Positions 16,585-26,019 of a stretch of 64,000 nt of DNA are shown here, piece by piece. Made by a program: the position numbers and the translations under genes. Each line of letters starts with the position of its first letter. The first letter of the stretch is position 1. Below the pieces are notes generated by a model. It made no database searches, was not told the DNA's origin, and saw only the letters and a program-made list of their open reading frames with translations. Origin of the DNA: Flavobacteriales bacterium (lineage in GTDB: Bacteria > Bacteroidota > Bacteroidia > Flavobacteriales_F > PHOS-HE28); assembly GCA_016713875.1 (NCBI GenBank), contig JADJOI010000003.1:1240001-1304000 (forward strand), given 5' to 3'.

Positions 16585-16600
16585 TCCGCCATATGCCGGT

Positions 16601-19600
16601 CTACCGGACCACCAGGGGGCGCATCGCCCGTCCGGACGTGCCTGTCAGCACCACCGCGTAACGACCGACAGCCACCCCGGAAAGGTCGAGGCGCTCGGCG
16701 CGACCGTCAGTGAGGGTGCGGCGTTCGTCACGGATGCTGCGTCCGGATGGATCGACCACCTGCAACCGCATCTCCCCGGACCACGCGCCAGAAGGCTGCA
16801 ACCAGACCTCGTCCTGGGTCGGATTGGGGAACACGGTGAAGGTCCACGATGCGTGTTCATCGACCCCGGCGAAGAGCTGGGCGGAGAGGTTGATGTTGTC
16901 GATGTACAGGTTGTTGCCCCAGTGGCCGCGGTCCTGGAAGGCCACGATCAGCTCGGGCTGTCCGTCGTACGCCGCGAGGCTGATGCTGTCCCTGCGCCAT
17001 TGTGTGGCGCTGGGCACGAAGGGATCCTGCAGGGAGGGCGCCGTGGCCAGAGCATCCCCGCCTTCCAGGTACAGCAGGTCCCAGGTGAGGCCGCAATCGG
17101 TGCTGGCGAGCACACCGAGGGTGTCGCTGTACTGACCGCCGTACCGCGAATAGGCCACATCGAAGGCCACGTAGGTCCCCTGCGCCCCGGTGAGGTCGAG
17201 CTTGCCGGTCCACACCTCCTCGCTTGCGCCGCCCAGGTCCACGTCGTAGTTGTTGAACCACATGCTCCGGGCGCTGCCGCCGAAACCGCCGGCCTGGTCG
17301 GTGATGGCCCAGGCGGAGGTGGTCCCGGCCTCGGAACGGAAGGTCCAGTCCGGACGGAAGGCCCCGGATTCGAAGCCTTCGACGACCGGGGCGGTGGTGC
17401 CGCCGACACTGCCCACCACGGCCGTGCGGGTCCGGGTATCGCTCACGCCGTTCTCGGTCACGGTGAGGGTGACGTCGTAGGTCCCGGGCGCGGCGTACAC
17501 GACCACGGGGTACTTGTCCGTGCTGGTGGCGGGGATGGCGCCTGGGAAGCTCCAGGCGTACGTGGCGCCCGGACCGGCCACGCTGTGGTCCACGAAGGGC
17601 ACGCTGTCACCCGGGCAATAGAAGGTGCCGAAGGCGGCGGCGAAGTCGGCGATCAGAGCACTGGGCTCGAAGAGCGGGCGCTCCCACACGGCCAGGTTCC
17701 AGGTGGCCAGGCGCACCACGCCGCCCTTGTAGAAGGGCACGATGCGCAGGGGTTCGGTGCTTACCGGTAGCCCGTCGCCCCACGGGGCCCAATCGGGCAT
17801 GGCGGTGTTGCGGTAGTACACGCTGCCGTTCAGCAGGGCCAGGTACACACCGCCATCGGTACCGAACTGTGCGGCCATGCCCCAGATGCGGCGGCCGTCC
17901 AGCGTGGACGTGGTGAGGTTCGTCCAGGTGGCACCACCGTCGGTGCTGCGGTACACCTTGTTGCCGTTGGACCCGTTGGTGTAGCCGATCCACAGCGTTT
18001 GGGCGTCTTCGCCGCTGAGCGTGAAGTAGAGCTCGCGTTGGTTCTGGGGCAGGGTGAGCTGGGCCCAGGAGGCCCCGCCATCGGCGCTTCGCCAAAGACG
18101 ACTGGTGTTGCCGAGTTCCTGGTGGACGACGAAGACCTGCGGGTCGGCATAGCCCTGCTCGATCCAGAGCACCTGGTTGCCGGTGCTGGGACCGAACGCA
18201 TGCACTTCCGCCCAGCTGCCGCCCGCGTTGTCACTCCGGTAGAGCTTGTTCTCGCGGCCCATCCAGGCCACATTGAAGTAGCGGTGGTCGAAGAGGATGC
18301 GGGAGCTGTTGTTGACGAAGTAGCTCTCGTTGGGCCACAAGGACACCCCGAAGGACTGGGGCGTGCCTGTGAGCGCGGTGGGCAGCACCCGTCCGCCGAT
18401 GTCGCTGTGGTACACCTTGCGCTCGTTGCTGTAGTTGGCGTAGCCCGTGGCCGACTCGGCCCCGCCGATCGCCAGGAACTCCCCGTCGGGATAGCCTTCG
18501 TAGTGGCCCATGTTGCCGTTGTGGTAGCGGCCGCCCACGAGCACATCGTCGTTCCAGCCCTGATCGAAGCCCCAGAGGTTCCCGGCACGGATGCCGCGGC
18601 ATCGGCTCTGGTGGGTCTCCATCAGGTCCGTGCTGTGGTGGATGCCACCATCGTTGCTCAGCCAGACCTCCTCGCTCGCCGGACCGGTGCGGTAGATGCG
18701 GATCTCCTGCATGTCCACATGCACGTCGGGCACATAGCCCACATAGCCCGCCTTGGCGAAGTAGGTGGCGCCACCGTCATCGCTCTGCCAGAGGCTCAGC
18801 CCGCCGATCAGCACCCGGTCCGCGTCCAGATGGCTGGCCACCAGCGTGGTGTTGTAGTGGATCTGGGTGTAGTCACCGTCGTCGCCCACGAAGTTCATCA
18901 GGTTCGGATGCTGCGCGGTGTAGGGCGCGCCCACCAGCCCGTGCGGATGGGTCCACGACGTGCCGCCGTCATCGCTGCGCCACAGGCCCACGAACCCGTT
19001 GGTGACGATGGATGCGCCCGGCTCCTGGTAGCCCACGAGCAGCGCGTAGATGCGCTGGGGATCGTCCTCGGACACGGTGAGCTTACCCCCCTCGATGGCA
19101 TAGAGCCCCTCCTCCCCCGGCGGCGGGGTGAACCAGCCCTGGTCGTACAGGGTCCAGGTGGCTCCGTGATCGGTGCTGCGGTGGAAGCGCACGAGGTTGA
19201 GGGCCGGCTCGAAATGCAGGGTGTACCAGGTGGACGGGTCGAACGGCTTGTGCAGGATGGTCATGCACTCGTTCGGCAGCACTTCGTTCCAGGTGTCGCC
19301 GCCGTCGGTGCTGTGATAGAGGCCCAGGTTGCAGGCGGCGAGCACGGTCTGCGGGTCGCTCGGGTCGAAGGCGATCTCCCAGGCACTGATGTTCAGGGCG
19401 GTGAAGGCGGGCTGGCCGATCACGGCCCAGGTGCCGCCGCCGTCCACGCTGCGCCACAGCTCATCCGCCGCGCTCATCAGCACGAGGTCCGGGTCGGTGG
19501 GATGGATGCGCACGGCGCTCACCGCACCCACGAGCAGGTCGGGGCTCACATGGGTCCAGGTCTGACCCTGGTCCACGGTCTTGTACAGGCCGCCGGATTC

Positions 19601-20080
19601 GGTGCCGCAGAACAGGATGTCCGGATCGGAGAGGCTGCGATCGTGGCAGTACACGTTGGCCTGCTCGCTGAGCGGCACCAGGCTGCCATCGGCCTTGTAG
19701 TGCACCTCCGGGCCCACGAAGGACCATCCGGCGCCTTTGGCACCACCGCGCTCGGCCTGGATCCGTGCAGTGCGCTCGGCGCGTTCAACGGGTGACACAT
19801 GCTCCACCCTTCCATCGGCGGCCAACTGCGCTTGTCCGGCGCTCACCCAACGTTTGAAGTACTGGGTGTGCACCGTCTTCTCGAAGGGATGCACGGCGTA
19901 CCAGTCCTCATAGGCGGCCACCACGGCACGCATGTCAGCGCCAGGAGCGTACATCAGGCGGGCCCAAGCCGGCAGGTCCGGGTCATGGGTGCGCAGGGGT
20001 TTCAGATGACTTTGAGCGGCCAGCGGGCCGGTCAGCAGGGCGAAAACCAGCGGCAGGCCGCTGCGGAGGAAGGAGCGCAT
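16601..20080 (-). CDS. Large T9SS-secreted protein with BNR/sortilin-like repeats, PKD domain and C-terminal sorting domain
   Basis: A 1159-residue secreted protein. From the ATG at 20080 a signal peptide is visible (SGLPLVFALLTGPLAAQ). A long stretch of BNR/sortilin-like beta-propeller repeats follows, marked by recurring Asp-box motifs such as SVDGGGTWAV, STDGGDTWNEV, SDDGGTSWTH, SADGGASWAQL and STDGGATWTNL. A PKD-like domain (ATYAWSFPGAIPATS) comes next, then a jelly-roll segment. A type A T9SS sorting domain ends it (FTVFPNPTQDEVWLQPSGAW; VGRYAVVLTGTSGRAMRPLV). It should be exported through T9SS and released or anchored at the surface. The ligand or substrate is unknown. It does not form a visible operon with folD. 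Confidence 0.85.
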   Translation of the reverse strand: MRSFLRSGLPLVFALLTGPLAAQSHLKPLRTHDPDLPAWARLMYAPGADMRAVVAAYEDWYAVHPFEKTVHTQYFKRWVSAGQAQLAADGRVEHVSPVERAERTARIQAERGGAKGAGWSFVGPEVHYKADGSLVPLSEQANVYCHDRSLSDPDILFCGTESGGLYKTVDQGQTWTHVSPDLLVGAVSAVRIHPTDPDLVLMSAADELWRSVDGGGTWAVIGQPAFTALNISAWEIAFDPSDPQTVLAACNLGLYHSTDGGDTWNEVLPNECMTILHKPFDPSTWYTLHFEPALNLVRFHRSTDHGATWTLYDQGWFTPPPGEEGLYAIEGGKLTVSEDDPQRIYALLVGYQEPGASIVTNGFVGLWRSDDGGTSWTHPHGLVGAPYTAQHPNLMNFVGDDGDYTQIHYNTTLVASHLDADRVLIGGLSLWQSDDGGATYFAKAGYVGYVPDVHVDMQEIRIYRTGPASEEVWLSNDGGIHHSTDLMETHQSRCRGIRAGNLWGFDQGWNDDVLVGGRYHNGNMGHYEGYPDGEFLAIGGAESATGYANYSNERKVYHSDIGGRVLPTALTGTPQSFGVSLWPNESYFVNNSSRILFDHRYFNVAWMGRENKLYRSDNAGGSWAEVHAFGPSTGNQVLWIEQGYADPQVFVVHQELGNTSRLWRSADGGASWAQLTLPQNQRELYFTLSGEDAQTLWIGYTNGSNGNKVYRSTDGGATWTNLTTSTLDGRRIWGMAAQFGTDGGVYLALLNGSVYYRNTAMPDWAPWGDGLPVSTEPLRIVPFYKGGVVRLATWNLAVWERPLFEPSALIADFAAAFGTFYCPGDSVPFVDHSVAGPGATYAWSFPGAIPATSTDKYPVVVYAAPGTYDVTLTVTENGVSDTRTRTAVVGSVGGTTAPVVEGFESGAFRPDWTFRSEAGTTSAWAITDQAGGFGGSARSMWFNNYDVDLGGASEEVWTGKLDLTGAQGTYVAFDVAYSRYGGQYSDTLGVLASTDCGLTWDLLYLEGGDALATAPSLQDPFVPSATQWRRDSISLAAYDGQPELIVAFQDRGHWGNNLYIDNINLSAQLFAGVDEHASWTFTVFPNPTQDEVWLQPSGAWSGEMRLQVVDPSGRSIRDERRTLTDGRAERLDLSGVAVGRYAVVLTGTSGRAMRPLVVR

Positions 20081-20118
20081 GGCCGAAGGTCGGTGCAGCG
20101 CACGATCCCGACAAGGGA

Positions 20119-21000
20119 TCAGCAGGCCTTCAGCGTGTTCAGCAGCAGGCTGGTGATGGTCATGGGGCCCACTCCACCGGGCACCGGGGCGATCCACGAG
20201 CAGCGCGGCGCCACCGCTTCGAAGTCCACATCACCCACAAGGCGGAAGCCGTTCTTCCGGGTGGCGTCGGGGATGCGGTGGATGCCGACGTCCACCACGA
20301 TGGCGCCCTCCTTCACCATGTCCGCCGTGACGAACTCGGGCTTGCCGATGGCGACGATGAGGATGTCGGCCTGACGGGTGATGGAGGCAAGGTCCTTGGT
20401 GCGGCTGTGGGCCAGGGTGACGGTGCAGTTGCCCGGATAAGCGTTGCGGCTCATGAGGATGCTCATGGGTGTGCCCACGATGTGGCTGCGGCCGATGACC
20501 ACGCAATGGCGTCCTGCCGTCTCGATGTGGTAGTGGCGCAGGAGTTCCACGATCCCGCTCGGGGTGGCCGGCAGGAAGCCCGGCTGGCTCAGCACCATGC
20601 GGCCGAGGTTCTCCGGGTGGAAGCCGTCGACATCCTTGTCCGGGTCGATGGCCAGGGTCACCTTATCCGCGTCGATGTGGGCGGGAAGGGGCAGCTGCAC
20701 GATGAAGCCATCGAGCTCCTTGTCTTTGTTGAGCTGCTTCACACGGTGGAGCAGGTCCTCCTCGGTGATGATCTCGGGCAGCGCGATGAGCGTGCTGCGG
20801 AATCCCACCTCCTCGCAGGCCTTCACCTTGCTCTCCACATAGGTGCGGCTGGCGCCATCCTGGCCCACCAGCACGGCGGCCAAGTGGGGTGGTCGACCTC
20901 GCCCCGCCTTGACGGCCGCGGCTTCTTCAGCGATGCGAGCGCGCAGGGCCTCGCTGCACCTGCGGCCGTCGAGCAACTGATAGGCCACCACCTCCGACAT
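20119..21000 (-). CDS. folD: Bifunctional methylenetetrahydrofolate dehydrogenase/cyclohydrolase FolD
   Basis: Interconverts 5,10-methylene- and 10-formyl-tetrahydrofolate. The 293-residue protein has the family landmarks SRTYVESKVKACEEVGF with the catalytic lysine, DGFIVQLPLPAHID, KDVDGFHPENLG, the NADP-binding CVVIGRSHIVGTPMSILM, and near the C-terminus WIAPVPGGVGPMTITSLL. Length and motifs are complete. It stands alone between two T9SS cargo genes on the same strand. Confidence 0.97.
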   Translation of the reverse strand: MSEVVAYQLLDGRRCSEALRARIAEEAAAVKAGRGRPPHLAAVLVGQDGASRTYVESKVKACEEVGFRSTLIALPEIITEEDLLHRVKQLNKDKELDGFIVQLPLPAHIDADKVTLAIDPDKDVDGFHPENLGRMVLSQPGFLPATPSGIVELLRHYHIETAGRHCVVIGRSHIVGTPMSILMSRNAYPGNCTVTLAHSRTKDLASITRQADILIVAIGKPEFVTADMVKEGAIVVDVGIHRIPDATRKNGFRLVGDVDFEAVAPRCSWIAPVPGGVGPMTITSLLLNTLKAC

Positions 21001-21059
21001 GCCACAAGGGTACGAGATCCGGGCTGTTCGCCGGAACGCGCGGGCCGGTCGGGGTGGCG

Positions 21060-21600
21060 CTATCGAAGCAGGCGCAGCGGCCGGGTCGGACCGTCACCGG
21101 CCTGGTGCACCCGCAGCACATAGGCCCCGGGGGCCAGGGCGGTGGCATCGAAGCGCCATCGGTCCGCACCGTTCGGCGTCGCCGGCAACCGCAGCACGCG
21201 GCCGCTGCCGTCCACCAGGTCCAGCGCCAGCACGGGCGCGCTGCCCGGAGGCAGCATCAGGTCCACCGGGCCGTCCGTCGGGTTCGGCACCAGCACGATA
21301 TCCTGCTGACCGCGCAGGTCCACGGGCACCACCGCGCTCAGCGTGCTGCTGCCGTCCAGATCGGTCTGCCGCAGGCGGTAGTACAGCTGGGTCGGTGGCG
21401 CCGGGGAGTCGAGGGCCTCGTAGCTGAGCGTGGTCTGCGCGTCGCCCGCCCCGGCCACCTGGGCCACAGCGGTCCAGTCCTCCGATTCGGTGCTGCGTTC
21501 CACCGTGAAGCCGGCGTTGTTCTGTTCCGAAGCGGTGGCCCAGGTCAGGCGCACGCTCGCGGGGCCGGCGGGATCCGCGGTGAAGTGCACCAGCTCCACG
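21060..21600 (-). repeat. Near-identical direct repeat, copy in paralogue A (partner 22956-23496)
   Basis: The coding DNA for the FN3-like and sorting domains recurs 1896 bp away in paralogue B with only scattered differences over about 540 bp. The spacing is constant (for example GTCACCGGCCTGGTGCACC at 21093 and at 22989). The rest of the two genes is clearly more diverged, so this is a recent duplication or gene-conversion tract. Confidence 0.85.
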
Positions 21601-22922
21601 GGCAGCGGGGTGCTGGAGAGGTTGGTGGTGCCCAGGGTGAACCGCCTGCCGTTCTGCAGGGCGCTCACGTTGCTGAACCGGTAGATACCGCCCCCCACGC
21701 TCGATGCACCGGTGATGGGGGTCTCGTCATTGAAGAGCCCGTCGCCGTCGGTATCGACGAGCAGCACCAGGTCGGCCGCGGTCACCGTGCCGAGCGCGCT
21801 GAGGTCGAAGCTCATGTCCACGCTGCCTACGTTCACCGCGCTGCCACTGGCGTCCACTTCGCTCACGCGCCACACGCGCTGCCAGCGGCCTTGCACACCC
21901 GTGGGCAGGTCGCCCACACCCCAGGTGCCGAGGGCACCGCCATCATGGCCCCACAGCATGAACTCGTTGTCCTGAAGTCCTGAATGGGCCGCCTTGTCGA
22001 TGAGCACGATGCCACTGCCGCGTGCGGCCGTGTGCAGATCACCGCTGTTGGTGCGGCCGATGCCGGCCACATCATGGTCAAAGTTGCCGGCACCCGGGTT
22101 GTCCTGTGTGTAGAGGTCGCCCGTGCCTAGCGTGAGCCCATACTTGGCGGCCAGGTAGTTGGCCACCACGAGCCGTTGGGTGGCGTTCAGCGCGGTGTTG
22201 AAGACGATCACCTCGGCGATGTCGCCGTTCCATCCTTCGCTACCGGCCTGCATGCCCACGCACATGTCGGTCCATGAACGCAGGGTCCCGTCGGTGGCCA
22301 CCGAGCCGGCCGCGTTGTTGTTGATGTACTGCTGGATCAGGCTGGCGCCGTAGTTGTTGTTGATGATGTAGAAGGTCCCGGCCGAGGTGTTCGTGGTCTG
22401 GGAGATCTCCAACAGGGTGCCGTCGGAACGGATACCACGCCCCCAAGGCCGGGTGTTGGAGGAACTCACCCACATGCCCAGGTTCTTCAACGCGGCAGAG
22501 CCTGCGAGCGCGTTGCCGGTCGCTGCGCCTTGCAGCAGGCCGGGATTGGGGGAAGGCAACGAGGTGAACCGGGTCACCACCCAGGCGGAGGCCTGGTTGC
22601 CAGCGGAGAGGCCGGTGGAGACGAGCCGATCGTTGTTGGCGGCGGTGTAGCGCACCACCGGAAGCCCGTTCAGGACAGCGGTGGCCAGGTTGGGCCGATT
22701 GGCCAGAACGGTCTCACCCGCATGCCGGCCATTGCCCGAACGGTCGTTCCACTGCCTGACGTTGTCCCCGTTGCTGGCGAGGGTGGTCCCGGCGTTGTTG
22801 TACACGCCGCGGTCGGCGCTCAACCAGAGCGGATTGGTGGCGCTTCCGCCCACGCCGCCCGGGCCGGTCTGGGCAGCGAGCAACGGCGCGGCGAGGAGAA
22901 GCGGCAGGGTCAGGGCGCGCAT
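21060..22922 (-). CDS. T9SS-secreted LamG-like protein, tandem paralogue A
   Basis: A 620-residue secreted protein: signal peptide (LPLLLAAPLLAAQ), an N-terminal concanavalin-like domain (LWLSADRGVYNN, VRQWNDRSGNGRHAG, YNNDRL-type strands and GWNGDIAEVIVFNTALNATQ), then the block HDVAGIGRTNSGDLHTA to LWGHDGGALGTWGVGDLP. I recall this block from Flavobacteriales surface proteins (DUF8202-like). Next come an FN3-like region (VRLTWATASEQNNAGFTVER) and a type A sorting domain (VLVPNPTDGPVDLML). It is a tandem paralogue of the gene upstream; the last 540 bp of both genes are nearly identical. Its target is unknown. Confidence 0.8.
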   Translation of the reverse strand: MRALTLPLLLAAPLLAAQTGPGGVGGSATNPLWLSADRGVYNNAGTTLASNGDNVRQWNDRSGNGRHAGETVLANRPNLATAVLNGLPVVRYTAANNDRLVSTGLSAGNQASAWVVTRFTSLPSPNPGLLQGAATGNALAGSAALKNLGMWVSSSNTRPWGRGIRSDGTLLEISQTTNTSAGTFYIINNNYGASLIQQYINNNAAGSVATDGTLRSWTDMCVGMQAGSEGWNGDIAEVIVFNTALNATQRLVVANYLAAKYGLTLGTGDLYTQDNPGAGNFDHDVAGIGRTNSGDLHTAARGSGIVLIDKAAHSGLQDNEFMLWGHDGGALGTWGVGDLPTGVQGRWQRVWRVSEVDASGSAVNVGSVDMSFDLSALGTVTAADLVLLVDTDGDGLFNDETPITGASSVGGGIYRFSNVSALQNGRRFTLGTTNLSSTPLPVELVHFTADPAGPASVRLTWATASEQNNAGFTVERSTESEDWTAVAQVAGAGDAQTTLSYEALDSPAPPTQLYYRLRQTDLDGSSTLSAVVPVDLRGQQDIVLVPNPTDGPVDLMLPPGSAPVLALDLVDGSGRVLRLPATPNGADRWRFDATALAPGAYVLRVHQAGDGPTRPLRLLR

Positions 22923-22955
22923 GGAAGGATGCGTTGGAACGATGGTGGGGTATGG

Positions 22956-23496
22956 TCAGCGCAGCAGGCGCAGCTGTCGGGTCGGTCCGTCACCGGCCTG
23001 GTGCACCCGCAGCACATAGGCCCCGGGGGCCAGTGCGGTGGCATCGAAGCGCCATCGGTCCGCACCGTTCGGCGTCACCGGCAACCGCAGCACGCGGCCG
23101 CTGCCGTCCACCAGGTCCAGCGCCAGCACGGGCGCGCTGCCCGGAGGCAGCATCAGGTCCACCGGACCGTCCGTCGGGTTCGGCACCAGCACGATATCCT
23201 GCTGACCGCGCAGGTCCACGGGCACCACCGCGCTCAGCGTGCTGCTGCCGTCCAGATCGGTCTGCCGCAGGCGGTAGTACAGCTGGGTCGGTGGCGCCGG
23301 GGAGTCGAGGGCCTCGTAGCTGAGCGTGGTCTGCGCATCGCCCGCTCCGGCCACCTGGGCCACCGCGGTCCAGTCCTCCGATTCGGTGCTGCGTTCCACC
23401 GTGAAGCCGGCGTTGTTCTGTTCCGAAGCGGTGGCCCAGGTCAGGCGCACGCTCGCTGGACCGGCGGGATCCGCGGTGAAGTGCACCAGTTCCACT
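22956..23496 (-). repeat. Near-identical direct repeat, copy in paralogue B (partner 21060-21600)
   Basis: Second copy of the 540-bp tract described for paralogue A, in the same orientation. Recombination between the copies would delete or amplify a 1.9-kb unit containing one chimeric gene. Confidence 0.85.
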
Positions 23497-24788
23497 GGCA
23501 AAGGCGTGTTGATGATGTTGGTGGTGCCCAGGGTGAACCGACGGTTGTTCTGCAGGGCGCTCACCCCGGCGAAGCGGTACATCCCGCCCCCATCACTGAT
23601 GGCACCATTGATGGGTGTTTCATCGGCGAACAACCCATCGTTGTCGGTGTCCACCAGCAGCCTCAGGTGCGAAGCGGTCACGGCCCCCAGGCCGGTCAGG
23701 TCGAAGCTCAGGTCCACATCGCCCACGTTCACACCGCTGCCACTGGCGTCCACCTCGCTCACGCGCCAGACGCGCTGCCAACGGCCTTGCACACCCGTGG
23801 GCAGGTCGCCCACCCCCCAAGTGCCCAAAGCGCCGCCGTCGTGCCCCCACAGCAGGAACTCGTTATCCTGAAGGCCGCTGTGCGCTGCTTTGCTCATCAG
23901 CACCACGCCACTGCCCCGGCCCGCCGTGTGGAGGTCCGTGCTGTTGGTGCGACCGATCCCGGCGACGTCGTGGTCGTAGTTGCCCGCCCCGGCATCGTCC
24001 TCGTTGTAGATGTCGCCGGTGGTCAGGGTGCGAGCGTACTTGGCCGCCAGGTAGTTGTTCACGATCAACCGCTGGGTGGCGTTCAACCGGGCGTTGAAGG
24101 CGATCACTTCGGCGATGTCGCCGTTCACCTCCCGGCCGGTGGTGCTGCGCTCGCTGCCGATGAAGAGCGGGTGGTTGTTCGTTTGCGGGGTCTTGCTCTC
24201 GTTGTCCGTGATGATGCTGCCGGCGTTCTTGTACACATCCCGTCCGACGGAGGTGTTGTAGCTGTACTCGAACACATCGAAGCTGGTGGTGGTCACCTGC
24301 CCTCCGGCCGAGCTGGGGAAGGTGCGCGTGGCGTCGGTGTAGTAGGTCGGGGTGTGGATGTTGCCGTTCACGTAGCTCAGCATCTCATAGTTCTCCTGGG
24401 AGTCGTTCCCCTTCACCATCCAGGCGTTGTAGTCCTTCAGCAGATCGGCGGTCACCACGATGAAGAAGTGCCACGCCGTGAGGTCGATGCTGCTGTGGTC
24501 GCTCACCCACAGCTGGTCATCGCTGCCGTCGAAGTCCAGGGAGGGGTAGCCGTTCACCGAACCGGTGACGTAGGTGGGCGTGGCGGTGGGAATGGTGCCG
24601 GGCAGAACGGCGTGGTTGGTGTTGCCGCTCTGGTCGTTCCACTGGCTCACCGCGCCGCTGCTGTGGGTGACGCCGGCATCGGCCCGCAGCCACAGCACGT
24701 TGTTGGCGCTGGAACCCACCCCGCCGGGGCCGGTCTGCGCGCCCACGGAAAGAGTGACGAGGAGAAGGGGAATGCTGAGCACACGCAT
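22956..24788 (-). CDS. T9SS-secreted LamG-like protein, tandem paralogue B
   Basis: A 610-residue secreted paralogue of the previous gene with the same architecture: signal peptide (RVLSIPLLLVTLSVGAQ), LamG-like N-terminus (LWLRADAGVTHSSGAVSQWN, LDFDGSDDQLWVSDHSS), the HDVAGIGRTNSTDLHTA block, an FN3-like segment and a type A sorting domain. The N-terminal 250 residues have diverged strongly from paralogue A, while the C-terminal 180 residues are almost the same, suggesting domain-specific selection plus gene conversion. The ATG at 24788 is chosen by the signal peptide. It ends 33 bp before paralogue A begins, so the two are probably one transcription unit. Confidence 0.8.
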   Translation of the reverse strand: MRVLSIPLLLVTLSVGAQTGPGGVGSSANNVLWLRADAGVTHSSGAVSQWNDQSGNTNHAVLPGTIPTATPTYVTGSVNGYPSLDFDGSDDQLWVSDHSSIDLTAWHFFIVVTADLLKDYNAWMVKGNDSQENYEMLSYVNGNIHTPTYYTDATRTFPSSAGGQVTTTSFDVFEYSYNTSVGRDVYKNAGSIITDNESKTPQTNNHPLFIGSERSTTGREVNGDIAEVIAFNARLNATQRLIVNNYLAAKYARTLTTGDIYNEDDAGAGNYDHDVAGIGRTNSTDLHTAGRGSGVVLMSKAAHSGLQDNEFLLWGHDGGALGTWGVGDLPTGVQGRWQRVWRVSEVDASGSGVNVGDVDLSFDLTGLGAVTASHLRLLVDTDNDGLFADETPINGAISDGGGMYRFAGVSALQNNRRFTLGTTNIINTPLPVELVHFTADPAGPASVRLTWATASEQNNAGFTVERSTESEDWTAVAQVAGAGDAQTTLSYEALDSPAPPTQLYYRLRQTDLDGSSTLSAVVPVDLRGQQDIVLVPNPTDGPVDLMLPPGSAPVLALDLVDGSGRVLRLPVTPNGADRWRFDATALAPGAYVLRVHQAGDGPTRQLRLLR

Positions 24789-24988
24789 GGCGGGTCGTTG
24801 GCGCGCTTCGTACGTTCGTTCGACACACGGGGTTACCGCATGGACGAACGCTCTGGGCACCTCGACGAGCGCTCAACACCGCTACCAATGCAACACCTGC
24901 ACGCCCGTCACCCTTGTGAACGAGGGGATCCGACCAGGTCCGGAACACGGACGTCCAACGCCTTTGGGCCAGCGGGCGACCCTCCCGT
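24789..24988. other. 200-bp intergenic region without a recognised gene
   Basis: It lies between the DinB-like gene and paralogue B, both read on the minus strand. Reading frames through it are shadows of neighbouring genes. It presumably holds the promoter of paralogue B, but I see no exact TAnnTTTG box near 24788. Confidence 0.4.
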
Positions 24989-25546
24989 TCAGGCCGGTCG
25001 GACCGCTTGCACCGGAGAACGGGTGATGTGGGCCAGATGATGGGCGCAGTGCCAGGCATAGAGCTCCAGTGCCTCCGCCAGGCTGATCTCGCGCTGCTGC
25101 TCGGGATGGATGAAGCTCCGGTCCCACTCCGCATCGAACATGGCCCGCATCACCACGGCCCAACGGGCATGTGAACCGCGGATGATGGCCAGCGAGGGCT
25201 CAAGGGGCATGGTGCGGGCATCCTCCTGTTCGGCCCAGAGCGCCTCGAGGTACGGCTTGATGGTCGGGCGTTCCTCGGTCAAGGCCAGCTTGAACCGGTG
25301 CAGGCTCTGGCCGTGGCTGTCGGCGATGTGGTGCACGAGCTGGCGGACGGTCCATCCGCCAGGACGGTAGGGCGTGTCCAGGTCCGCATCGGACCGGCCA
25401 TCCAGCGCGGCCTCCAGGTCAGCCGGGAACCGCTCGATGCGGGCGATCAGTTCTTTTCGGCGTTCTGACGTGGAGGCCTTGGTGCCGCGTACGGACCGAC
25501 CGATGGGGTACTTGAGCGGTTCGAGCGGATCGGTGGGACCTGACAT
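24989..25546 (-). CDS. YfiT-type DinB-family metal-dependent transferase
   Basis: A 185-residue DinB/YfiT superfamily protein, a four-helix bundle that binds a divalent metal through three histidines. The visible ligands are in VRQLVHHIADSHGQSLHRFK and in YAWHCAHHLAHI near the C-terminus. The stretch TPYRPGGWTVRQLVHH plus KLALTEERPTIKPY is typical of YfiT, the bacillithiol S-transferase-like subfamily. The actual thiol substrate in this organism is unknown. The ATG at 25546 is four bases from a promoter-like CACCTTTG (25551-25558). It lies downstream of the PIN toxin on the same strand. Confidence 0.85.
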   Translation of the reverse strand: MSGPTDPLEPLKYPIGRSVRGTKASTSERRKELIARIERFPADLEAALDGRSDADLDTPYRPGGWTVRQLVHHIADSHGQSLHRFKLALTEERPTIKPYLEALWAEQEDARTMPLEPSLAIIRGSHARWAVVMRAMFDAEWDRSFIHPEQQREISLAEALELYAWHCAHHLAHITRSPVQAVRPA

Positions 25547-25560
25547 GGGGCAAAGGTGCG

Positions 25561-25995
25561 CTACTTCCGCACCACCACATGCTTCAGCAGGAAGTCCTCC
25601 GGGGACAGGACCTCGATCCCGGCAAAGGCCCAGTCCCGGCGGTCGTTGGTCACGATGCACGAGCATCCGGCATCCAGGGCCGAGAAGTACTGGAAGCCAT
25701 CCTCGATATCCGTGATGCGTGCATCAGCTAAGGCGCGCTCCACAGACGTGGGTCCCATGGTGGTGACCTCCAGTTTATCCGCCAGCAGCGCGATCTTCTT
25801 CCGCGCCAGCTTCTTCCCATTCTTCTTCTCGGCGAAGTAGGCCCCGATGGCCAGGCATAGCGGCGATGTGTACACGGCGAAGCGCCTGTCGTCGGCCAGG
25901 CTCAGCACGCGGGCACAGGCGCCGAAGCGCGGGTACTCGTTGCAGAGCACGGTGACGAGCACGTTGGCGTCGAGGAAGATGCGCTTGGGGGGCAT
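25561..25995 (-). CDS. PIN-domain ribonuclease, probable toxin
   Basis: A 144-residue PIN-domain protein, usually the RNase toxin of a VapBC-like pair. Acidic residues of the metal site are visible in IFLDANVLVTVL (Asp near residue 8), in ARITDIEDGFQYFSAL (Asp/Glu near 96-99) and in CIVTNDRRDW (Asp near 117). The partner is the RHH protein 131 bp upstream on the same strand. The unusually long gap between them is occupied by an inverted-repeat element. The PIN gene may also have its own expression, since the hairpin could attenuate read-through. Confidence 0.82.
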   Translation of the reverse strand: MPPKRIFLDANVLVTVLCNEYPRFGACARVLSLADDRRFAVYTSPLCLAIGAYFAEKKNGKKLARKKIALLADKLEVTTMGPTSVERALADARITDIEDGFQYFSALDAGCSCIVTNDRRDWAFAGIEVLSPEDFLLKHVVVRK

Positions 25996-26019
25996 CGCTC
26001 AAGGAAAAATGCGGCGCAC

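Noticed and set aside
22530..25040. 836-codon plus-strand frame
   Set aside because: Antisense of the two tandem T9SS paralogues; its apparent internal repeat merely mirrors theirs.
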